A stretch of DNA of 64,000 bases. It comes from Methanohalophilus sp. RSK (lineage in GTDB: Archaea > Halobacteriota > Methanosarcinia > Methanosarcinales > Methanosarcinaceae). The stretch lies in assembly GCF_003722075.1 (NCBI RefSeq), contig NZ_RDSK01000016.1, positions 59,416-123,415 of the forward strand. Direction: 5' to 3'. Below, piece by piece: positions 57,372 to 64,000 of this stretch; within the stretch, counting starts at the first letter, position 1, and the number at the start of each line of letters is the position of its first letter. The notes beneath the pieces are model-generated. The model was not told the origin of the DNA. It searched no databases and saw only the letters and a list, made by a program, of their open reading frames with translations. The translations under genes were made by a program, and so were the position numbers.

Positions 57372-58291
57372 CAAAACCGCATGCCTCCCAGGATTGAAAG
57401 GAAAAGTCCCCCTATAATTATATCTGCAGTTGAACCGGGATTTATTTTCTTTTTGAGTAAATCCTCATCAAGTTCAATTATTGAAGGAAGGGATGCTTCA
57501 TACCCGGATGCTTTTATCTGTGTAACAATAGAGGTTGCCTCTTCTGAAACCTCAACTGCAGTTCCCCGGTTGAATTTAGTCTGTATGAATGTATCGGGAT
57601 TGTTCGACAATAACTCGAGGAAAGTGTAAACAATGGAGCAATTTATATCTGTACAAATTCCTTTTCCTTCCATAAGGTCAGTAATTTGTTCACTGCACCA
57701 GCTGCACAGTTCAAAACCATGGGTCCACTCTTTAGCTATCATGTCGTAGTTTTTGGATATTTCCATCAATTCGAAAAGGCTGGTTTGATTTTTCCTTAAG
57801 TTTGTGATGGAATCCGAATCATTGAGATCAAGATCCTCTACATCCTGTACGCAGACATTTGCTTTTGCAAAAGCCTGATAGAAGTTAATAGAATCTTCAA
57901 CATCTGTGTGCTTAACTATCCAGTGGGCTCTCTCAACTATTTTTTTTATATCAAACGTTTCATTTTCCTGAATCAGCTGACCTGCAGCTTTTGCCAGAGG
58001 CAGGAGGAGTAAGAACGCACCGAAATGTGTGTTTCCTCCTTTTTGCCATTTATTGCTTTCAAGCACGGCTTCTTTGAGCAATTCCCCTATCTTTTCTTTT
58101 CCGGAAGCAGCCCTTTCAAATACCGGATAAACACCTGTTGCAGATGCGAGGAAATGCTCATAACGTGTATCGACATAATCATGCATCCTGTCAATATTTC
58201 CGGGTTTGGGTGATGCCGATACTTCCAGTATCATTGCAAGCTGGGCACTGCGGGCAACTTCGGAGGGCTGTGTCTTGTAACAGGAGTTCAT
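57371..58291 (-). CDS. Triphosphoribosyl-dephospho-CoA synthase-like protein (CitG family)
   Basis: The 306-residue protein matches COG1767: LEVSASPKPGNIDR, HFLASATGVYPVFERA, NTHFGAFLLLLPLAKA and the C-terminal NPGSTADIIIGGLFLSILGG. CitG transfers a triphosphoribosyl group from ATP to dephospho-CoA with loss of adenine. Methanogens lack citrate lyase, so the real acceptor is probably another molecule. It begins 11 bases after mm9 and overlaps the DUF447 start. Confidence 0.9.
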   Translation of the reverse strand: MNSCYKTQPSEVARSAQLAMILEVSASPKPGNIDRMHDYVDTRYEHFLASATGVYPVFERAASGKEKIGELLKEAVLESNKWQKGGNTHFGAFLLLLPLAKAAGQLIQENETFDIKKIVERAHWIVKHTDVEDSINFYQAFAKANVCVQDVEDLDLNDSDSITNLRKNQTSLFELMEISKNYDMIAKEWTHGFELCSWCSEQITDLMEGKGICTDINCSIVYTFLELLSNNPDTFIQTKFNRGTAVEVSEEATSIVTQIKASGYEASLPSIIELDEDLLKKKINPGSTADIIIGGLFLSILGGMRF

Positions 58292-58302
58292 ATCCCCACC
58301 GT

Positions 58303-59466
58303 TTATTTTTCTTTGGCGTGGTCGAGGATGTAGTCAGCCATTTGTTTTTTGAGTTTCATATACTCTTGTGGGGAGAGGTCTATAAGATCCAGCACACCAT
58401 CTCTCATGAAACACGGTTTTGTGATTTTACAACACCATGCAAGACTGCCAAAGCAGGTACTGTCACCGTATTCAAGGGGGGTACCTTTTACAAATTCCAT
58501 TTTCAGGTTTGCAAATTCCCGTGGACTGAAACCCAGTTGTTTGGCCTTATTATGTACAGCACAGGGTTTTACCGGGAGGCAGCAGAAAGTCAGTCCTCGC
58601 AGATCGCCCTGTCCTCTGCAAATATGTTTTGGAGCATTATACCAGCCGGTAATTTCCTGGAATTCAGAAACAGCCTCTACCAGGGAATCTATAATTTCCG
58701 GAGAGTCCATTGCCTGTCTTCCCACAGATACCATATCTGCACCTCTGGAAAACATCTCTTTTGCATCATCAAAATTCTGTACCGAATTATTGCCTATCAG
58801 GAATATACGTGTTGCATCCCGGATGCGGCGGATAGTGTCAAGATCGGCACCTGCACCTTCTTTCATGGCATCGACATGGATTATATCGGCACCTGCACTT
58901 TCAATTGCTTTTGCAAGTTGTATATCATCAACAACATTTGCCCTGATCTTGACAGAAAGCACGACACCAGTTTCTTTTATCTGTCTTATCCAGTCTGTAA
59001 GACGTGGGAGATCTTCCATAAGGGCCTCTCCAACTCCTGCTTCTTTCATCTCAGGTTGGCGGCAGTGTGCGTCCAGTTCCATTAATGCACCAGCATCCCT
59101 GATGATTTCTGCCGCATCAAGTAAGGGTTTAAGTTTACTGCTGCGCATGTTTATTCCCACTGTCCCATCGAAATCAACGGCATTTAGCTCTTTTGTGATA
59201 TATTCGATTGGTTCCTGTGATACGAATTCTTTTCTTCCCCTTTCTATGAGTTCACATGCTGCAGCATTGGTTTTCTCATCAAGGTTGTATCCGCCCATTA
59301 TCACAAGTGCGGCACTTTTGCCATAACTGTTTACGAATGAGCTGTCTGTAATACCCGCCATTGGAGCGATGGCGACTGGATTTTTGAAATGGATATATCC
59401 TATATTTAGGTCAAAAAGTTCTTGGGTCACGTTGAAAGCCTCTATTTCTCGTTGTTCAGGGATCAT
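58303..59466 (-). CDS. Methanogenesis marker 9 protein
   Basis: The start at 59466 (MIPEQREIEAF) follows AAGGTCTC; an upstream ATG at 59484 lacks a site. The 387-residue protein has a DUS/dihydroorotate-dehydrogenase-like FMN barrel (PVAIAPMAGITDSSFVN, VGINMRSSKLKPLL, KIRANVVDD, IIHVDAMKEGAG, FLIGNNSV) and the marker 9 cysteine-rich C-terminus (CRGQGDLRGLTFCCLPVKPC, then CFGSLAWCCKITKPCFMRD) that could hold an Fe-S cluster. The function is unknown; the family is nearly confined to methanogens. First gene of the operon. Confidence 0.93.
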   Translation of the reverse strand: MIPEQREIEAFNVTQELFDLNIGYIHFKNPVAIAPMAGITDSSFVNSYGKSAALVIMGGYNLDEKTNAAACELIERGRKEFVSQEPIEYITKELNAVDFDGTVGINMRSSKLKPLLDAAEIIRDAGALMELDAHCRQPEMKEAGVGEALMEDLPRLTDWIRQIKETGVVLSVKIRANVVDDIQLAKAIESAGADIIHVDAMKEGAGADLDTIRRIRDATRIFLIGNNSVQNFDDAKEMFSRGADMVSVGRQAMDSPEIIDSLVEAVSEFQEITGWYNAPKHICRGQGDLRGLTFCCLPVKPCAVHNKAKQLGFSPREFANLKMEFVKGTPLEYGDSTCFGSLAWCCKITKPCFMRDGVLDLIDLSPQEYMKLKKQMADYILDHAKEK

Positions 59467-59536
59467 AGAAGAGACCTTCAGCATATTAATTTTACGAATT
59501 GAAAAATATGAGGTATAATAAAAAATAAAGGATCAA

Positions 59537-60187
59537 TCAGTTCAGATCGACCCTTTCGGAAGTTGCAATGTATATGACACTTTCACATATGTTGCATGTA
59601 TGGTCTGCAATACGTTCCAAGTACCTGAGAACAAACATCATTTCCACTGCATTTTCAATAATGGTTGAGTTGTCGATCATCATCTGGACCAGATCCTGCC
59701 AGCCTGCGTAAACATTCCTGTCAACGATGTCATCTTTTGTAGTGATATCTTTTGCCAGCTCGGTATCTAATTCTGCATAGGCTTTAATGGATTGCTCTAT
59801 CATTTCTTCACATGTGGATATAATGGGTTTACATTCAGAAATTGAAAGAATCTTCTCCGCATCCATCTTTTTTATTCTTTTGGCCACATCTACTGCCAGA
59901 TCGCCCATTCTTTCAAGATCGATTGATATTCGATAAGAAGCCGTTATCAGTCGCAGGTCACTGGCAATTGGCTGCTGTAATGCCAGTAATCTTGTGATTC
60001 GGTTTTCAATTTTTTCCTCAAAATCATTTACTGTATGATCCATTTCAATGATTTCCTGGGCAAGTGCTTTATCAAAATTTGCAAGTGCCTTAATCGATTT
60101 TTGGAACATTTCCTGAGATACGGCACTCATGTCAGAGATGTTTTGTTTTAATTCATCAAGTTCAGCGTGGTATTTCTCACGAACCAT
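59537..60187 (-). CDS. phoU: Phosphate-signalling protein PhoU
   Basis: The 216-residue all-helical protein has two PhoU repeats (EIIEMDHTVNDFEEKIENRITRLLALQQPIASDLR, and DITTKDDIVDRNVYAGWQDL...LRYLERIADHTCNICE). It dampens Pst uptake when phosphate is plentiful. It starts 4 bases after pstB and ends the operon. Confidence 0.96.
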   Translation of the reverse strand: MVREKYHAELDELKQNISDMSAVSQEMFQKSIKALANFDKALAQEIIEMDHTVNDFEEKIENRITRLLALQQPIASDLRLITASYRISIDLERMGDLAVDVAKRIKKMDAEKILSISECKPIISTCEEMIEQSIKAYAELDTELAKDITTKDDIVDRNVYAGWQDLVQMMIDNSTIIENAVEMMFVLRYLERIADHTCNICESVIYIATSERVDLN

Positions 60188-60191
60188 TTAA

Positions 60192-60959
60192 TCACCCGAA
60201 TCTTCCCGTGATATAGTCTTCAGTACGTTTTTCCTCAGGGTTTTCGAATATCTGGTTTGTTTCTCCAAATTCGATTATTTCTCCCATGAGGAAAAATGCG
60301 GTGTAGTCAGAAATTCTGGCCGCTTGCTGCATATTGTGGGTAACGATTACAATTGTGTAATCCTCTTTTAATTTAAGAATCAAGTCTTCTATCTTATTTG
60401 TAGATATGGGGTCAAGGGCACTACATGGTTCATCAAACAGTATTATCTCCGGTTCTACGGCCATGGTTCTTGCAATACAGAGTCTCTGCTGCTGTCCTCC
60501 ACTGAGGTCCAGGGCCGATGAATCCAGCCTGTCAGATACTTCTCCGTAAAGAGCTGAATCCTGTAGGGTTTTATCCACAATTCCCTTTATATCTTTTTTT
60601 GAAACTTTGTGGATTTTTGGGCCATAGGCAATATTGTCGTAAACTGACATGGGGAATGGGTTTGGTTTCTGGAAAACCATGCCTACCCTCTTTCTGAGTT
60701 CGACTACGTCCACATCTTCATCGTAGATGTTTTTATTGTCGATTTTCACCCTGCCTTCAATATGACATACTTTAATAAGATCATTCATCCTGTTTATACA
60801 GCGCAGGAATGTGGATTTTCCACATCCTGAAGGACCTATAAGAGCGGTTACACTTTTGCTGGGGATTTTAATATTTATGTCCTGGAGGGCTTGATTGGAT
60901 CCATACCATAGGTTGAGATCCTCAACTTTTATGTCTGCGAAATCATTAATTCCACTCAT
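60192..60959 (-). CDS. pstB: Phosphate ABC transporter ATP-binding protein
   Basis: The 255-residue ATPase has Walker [10 protein letters not shown], the PstB-typical [11 protein letters not shown]-loop [15 protein letters not shown], signature [13 protein letters not shown] and Walker [16 protein letters not shown]. It powers phosphate import with PstCA. Confidence 0.97.
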   Translation of the reverse strand: MSGINDFADIKVEDLNLWYGSNQALQDINIKIPSKSVTALIGPSGCGKSTFLRCINRMNDLIKVCHIEGRVKIDNKNIYDEDVDVVELRKRVGMVFQKPNPFPMSVYDNIAYGPKIHKVSKKDIKGIVDKTLQDSALYGEVSDRLDSSALDLSGGQQQRLCIARTMAVEPEIILFDEPCSALDPISTNKIEDLILKLKEDYTIVIVTHNMQQAARISDYTAFFLMGEIIEFGETNQIFENPEEKRTEDYITGRFG

Positions 60960-60976
60960 CTCTTATCCTCGAATAA

Positions 60977-61828
60977 TTATCTGTGAAGTTTTTTCCTGTA
61001 ATGTTTTCTGATAACAATTGCTATGCTGTTTATGAGCAGTACCAATATCAGTAACACAAGAGCAGTTCCGTACTGTATGGGCCTGGTTTCCGTAGGGTTG
61101 AGACCGGAGGTAGCCAGTATGAACAAATGATAGGGCAAAGCCATGAATTGTGAAAATACAGACTCCGGCAGACGTGGCAAAAAGAAAGCTGCACCTGTGA
61201 ACAATATCGGGGCGGTTTCACCTGCAACCCTGCCGATACTCAGGATAATACCGGTTACGATTCCGGGTAATGCTTCGGGTAATACTATACTCCTTATGGT
61301 CTTCCATTTTGTTACGCCAAGTGCAAGAGAAGCCTCCCTGTGTGCCAGAGGAACAGTTATCAAGGCTTCTTTGCTTGCTCTGATTACCACTGGCAATATC
61401 AAGAGGGCAAGGGTAAGAGATGCCGAAATAATTGAAGGTTTAAATGCCAAATATTTGACAAACAATGCCAATCCGAACAATCCGAATACTACGGAAGGGG
61501 TTCCGGCAAGATTGTTGATTGCCATTTCAATAATCCAGGTTGAACGGCTTTCTTTTGCATATTCATTTAGGTAGATAGCTGAAAGAACACCAAGGGGAAT
61601 TGCTACAGCCATGGATATGGCAACAAGATGTGCCGTTCCTATCAAAGCGGGATAGATGCCACCTTCAGTCATCCGGTTTCTGGGCATCTCAGTCAGGAAT
61701 TCCCAGCTCATTATGCTGTATCCCTGTATTACAATGTAGAGTATAAGGATTGCTACAAATGCAACAACAATCCATATACATGCTCTGAGGAAACCAAATG
61801 CTAATTTTTCAGTAGTTCTTGGATCCAA
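60977..61828 (-). CDS. pstA: Phosphate ABC transporter permease PstA
   Basis: The 283-residue protein has six helices and the BPD_transp_1 motif EASLALGVTKWKTIRSIVLPEALPGIVTG, typical of PstA. The start lies directly at the pstC stop, without a gap. The loop PRNRMTEGGIYPALIGT is a PstA hallmark. Confidence 0.96.
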   Translation of the reverse strand: MDPRTTEKLAFGFLRACIWIVVAFVAILILYIVIQGYSIMSWEFLTEMPRNRMTEGGIYPALIGTAHLVAISMAVAIPLGVLSAIYLNEYAKESRSTWIIEMAINNLAGTPSVVFGLFGLALFVKYLAFKPSIISASLTLALLILPVVIRASKEALITVPLAHREASLALGVTKWKTIRSIVLPEALPGIVTGIILSIGRVAGETAPILFTGAAFFLPRLPESVFSQFMALPYHLFILATSGLNPTETRPIQYGTALVLLILVLLINSIAIVIRKHYRKKLHR

Positions 61829-62722
61829 TCAGAGCCCCTCCTTGAGTTTATATTTTCTCTTTATCTTATCTGCAACCATATTTATTATAAAAGTTGTAAT
61901 AAACAACACCGAACCAACCGCAAACAATGCATGGAAATGCGGGCTGCCTTTGGGTACTTCTCCCATTTCAAGTGCAATAGTTGCTGTCATTGTCCTGACG
62001 GGATCAAGAAATCCTTCAGGGAATCCAGGTATTATGGCCATGTTACCTGTTACCATCAATACTGTCATTGTTTCACCGATTGCTCTGCCTACTCCCAATA
62101 TCACTGCGGCGGATATTCCGGAAAGGGCAGCCGGTAACGTTACTTTATAAATTGTCTGCCATAGTGTACTTCCCAGGGCTAATGAACCTTCTTTTAGTGC
62201 CTGTGGTACCGCATTAATGGCATCTTCGGAAATTGAAATTATTGTGGGTAGTGCCATCATTGCAAGCATTATAGAACCTGTAAGGGCTGTTTGACCTGTG
62301 GGTATATCAAAAATATCTTTTATAAGAGGGACCAGGACTACCAGACCAAAGAAACCGTATACAACGGAAGGTATGCCTGCAAGGATTTCAATGAATGGTT
62401 TTAGTAAGTCGGCGATTTTTGGGCTTGCCAACTCTGAGATATATATTGCTGCAGCAACGCCCAGGGGTACAGCTATGGCTATTGCGCCTGCTGTGACCAG
62501 AAATGAGCCGAATAAAAGGGGGAGTATTCCAAAACGTGGGGGTGTTGAAGCGGTGTACCATGAACTACCGGTTATGAAACCCGTAAAAGAACTTGTTTCG
62601 AATAACAGGTATCCATCTCTAAAAAGAAAAATACAAATGAAGAGAAGGACAACGACAGTCGTTGCCGCTGCTAAGAACAGGCTGATCTCAATGCCCTTCT
62701 CTTTAAGTTTTCTGTGAAACAT
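61829..62722 (-). CDS. pstC: Phosphate ABC transporter permease PstC
   Basis: The 297-residue protein has six helices and the motif EGSLALGSTLWQTIYKVTLPAALSGISAAVILG, plus FGILPLLFGSFLVTAGAIAIAVPLGVAAAIYISE near the start, as in PstC. It lies 33 bases after pstS. Confidence 0.96.
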   Translation of the reverse strand: MFHRKLKEKGIEISLFLAAATTVVVLLFICIFLFRDGYLLFETSSFTGFITGSSWYTASTPPRFGILPLLFGSFLVTAGAIAIAVPLGVAAAIYISELASPKIADLLKPFIEILAGIPSVVYGFFGLVVLVPLIKDIFDIPTGQTALTGSIMLAMMALPTIISISEDAINAVPQALKEGSLALGSTLWQTIYKVTLPAALSGISAAVILGVGRAIGETMTVLMVTGNMAIIPGFPEGFLDPVRTMTATIALEMGEVPKGSPHFHALFAVGSVLFITTFIINMVADKIKRKYKLKEGL

Positions 62723-62755
62723 CGCTCACCTCTAAGGGTTCATGCTTCAAATCAT

Positions 62756-63610
62756 TTACTCAACAGGGAAGTATCCTACATCGTAGACGATCTCTGTACC
62801 TTCCTCACTCAGGATATATTCTGTGAAGTCTGCAGCAAGGCCGGTAGGCTGTCCGTCTGTGTAGAAGTGAAGGGGTCTGGCAAGTGGGTAGTCGCCTGCA
62901 AGGATGTTTTCGGAAGTTGGTGCAACCATTCCGTCTCCCTTGTTGACATCTATACCCTTTACGTTTTCATTGAGATAAGCAAAACCGATGTAACCGATAG
63001 CTGCATCGTTCTGTGAAACTGCCTGTACCACTGCACCGTTTGAGCTCTGTGCAAGTGCGTCCGGGCGGAATTCATTGTCTTCACCGAGTACTTCTTCGTG
63101 GAAGTAACCATAGGTACCGGAGCTGCTGTCACGGTTAATAACTACAATTTCTTTGTCAGGGCCGCCCACATCTTCCCAGTTGCTGATGGAACCGTCATAG
63201 ATTCCCTTTATCTGGTCGTAGGGAAGCTGGTCTACGGAGTTTGCAGGGTTTACAACTATTGTGAGTCCGTCCCATGCGATTACGTGTTCTACAGGGTCAA
63301 TTCCGTTTGATTCTGCTTCTTTGATTTCGGAGTCCTTCATCTTCCTGGAAGCCATTGCAATGTCAACGTCACCATCGATCAGGGCTGCGATACCTGTACC
63401 GGAGCCGCCACCACTGATACTGATTGAAGCCTCAGGATGATTTTTCATGTAGGTTTCAGCTGCTGCCTGTGCGAGGGGGAGCACAGTTGTTGAACCTTTT
63501 ACATTAAGTTCTTCTGTTTCTCCGTCATTGCTGACACAGCCGGCGGTGAATAACGCCAGCACCATTATTAATGTAAGTCCTATTGAAAGTATTTTTGACC
63601 TTTCTACCAT
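62756..63610 (-). CDS. pstS: Phosphate-binding lipoprotein PstS
   Basis: The 284-residue protein has a lipobox with Cys25 (LFTAGC) and the phosphate-binding motifs KGSTTVLPLAQAAAE, SGGGSGTGIAALIDG, and RDSSSGTYGYF. The C-terminus ends YDVGYFPVE. First gene of pstSCAB-phoU. A short second copy of its C-terminal coding sequence lies 190 bases upstream. Confidence 0.97.
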   Translation of the reverse strand: MVERSKILSIGLTLIMVLALFTAGCVSNDGETEELNVKGSTTVLPLAQAAAETYMKNHPEASISISGGGSGTGIAALIDGDVDIAMASRKMKDSEIKEAESNGIDPVEHVIAWDGLTIVVNPANSVDQLPYDQIKGIYDGSISNWEDVGGPDKEIVVINRDSSSGTYGYFHEEVLGEDNEFRPDALAQSSNGAVVQAVSQNDAAIGYIGFAYLNENVKGIDVNKGDGMVAPTSENILAGDYPLARPLHFYTDGQPTGLAADFTEYILSEEGTEIVYDVGYFPVE

Positions 63611-64000
63611 AGTTACATTATCCTTTTCCTTTTGAAAGCTTAAGCCTCGGAAAAAGTAATGGATACCGTACTTATAGTCTTTGCCGCAATATTCTATACT
63701 ACACTATATTCCCACATATAGTCTATATAGGTATATTGTGCGTGTAATATCAGTGAACTTAAAAAAATAGAGGGTTATCATCAGGCTTTGCTTTAGGAGA
63801 TTTATACGGGGAAGTACCCTACATCATTTATTTATGGAATCGAAAAAAGTGATTGAGTAGTTAATATTACTCGATCCCCAGTTTGACAGTTTCTACTCTA
63901 TCTTGAAGAGAATGGCTTCTCTTTCAACCCAAAATTTTCATTTTTTTGTCAGGAAAAGCTATTTGACAGTTCAAACAATTTCATGTGAAAAACTCCGATT
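63611..64000. other. Upstream region of the pst operon to the window edge
   Basis: Apart from the PstS stub, this AT-rich 390-base stretch holds promoter-like sequence for pstS (TATATAGGTATATTG at about 63724-63738 lies near several TATA-like strings). No gene is supported. Confidence 0.4.
63802..63831 (-). pseudogene. PstS C-terminal stub
   Basis: The minus strand reads INDVGYFPV followed by TAA, matching the C-terminus YDVGYFPVE of the adjacent PstS at protein and DNA level. A TAA closes the frame one codon upstream. It may be what remains of a tandem pstS copy; ten codons are little evidence. Confidence 0.4.

Noticed and set aside
58138..59326. Two plus-strand open frames opposite the marker 9 gene
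   Set aside because: Both are shadows; the minus-strand frame has clear FMN-barrel and cysteine motifs.

Overview
The window is archaeal and most likely from a methylotrophic methanogen of the Methanosarcinaceae (Methanohalophilus, Methanolobus or Methanococcoides type). This is inferred from gene content: archaeal ribosomal proteins (S6e, L7Ae, S28e, L24e), aIF5B/IF-2, archaeal SRP54, initiator tRNAs with an A1:U72 pair, a methanogenesis marker 9 protein, a FilR1/DUF1724-type regulator, bacterial-type GyrBA, family 6 hypoxanthine-DNA glycosylase and the remains of a sodium/solute symporter with its small accessory protein. The genus is not fixed by the sequence alone.

Layout. 1-2.5 kb: a U32 peptidase-family gene (cut by the window edge), a small membrane protein with a probable frameshift, and a solo TnpB element of the IS200/IS605 superfamily inserted just upstream of pncB. 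3.7-5.2 kb: a compact four-gene operon (secreted PepSY-like protein, two tandem Met-rich membrane proteins, ArsR-type regulator) with a palindrome placed over its probable start site. 5.3-11 kb: DUF169 protein, YbaY-like protein, then a Yip1 / COG1361 secreted protein / MacB-like ABC transporter operon behind nested inverted repeats. 11-20 kb: a Cache histidine kinase with an HTH-REC response regulator and a lipoprotein, a decayed second ABC permease, an MBL-fold hydrolase, thiC and a large PAS-GAF kinase. 20.5-30 kb: topoisomerase I, a DUF123 nuclease-like protein, nitroreductase, an isoleucine/leucine operon (leuA-like, ilvB, ilvN, ilvC) and an M42 aminopeptidase. 30-38.7 kb: dinB, an HGSNAT-like membrane acyltransferase, a zinc-ribbon protein, purine-salvage genes, two identical initiator tRNAs, an EamA transporter, ffh, rpiA and aspS. 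38.8-46 kb: gyrB-gyrA with a structured leader, symporter pseudogenes, pdxS-pdxT and a flavin-split-barrel protein. 46-51 kb: FilR1-type regulator, a DUF4389 relic and the L7Ae-S28e-L24e-ndk-IF2-S6e translation cluster. 51-59.5 kb: a membrane-anchored protein, a PAS-GAF sensor without a kinase domain, a DNA glycosylase, a TPR protein and a methanogen-type operon (marker 9, CitG-like, DUF447, nucleoside deaminase). 59.5-63.6 kb: the pstSCAB-phoU phosphate-uptake operon.

Points for a second look: the autoregulated 3.7-5.2 kb operon; the nested palindromes before the Yip1/ABC operon; the mm9-CitG-DUF447 operon, which may make or modify a one-carbon cofactor; a recurring design in which convergent genes share one compact hairpin holding both stop codons; and several gene relics (ABC permease, symporter plus accessory protein, DUF4389, PstS tail). 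Three separate one-base disruptions (about 1040, 28575 and 43770) could be real mutations or uncorrected sequencing indels.
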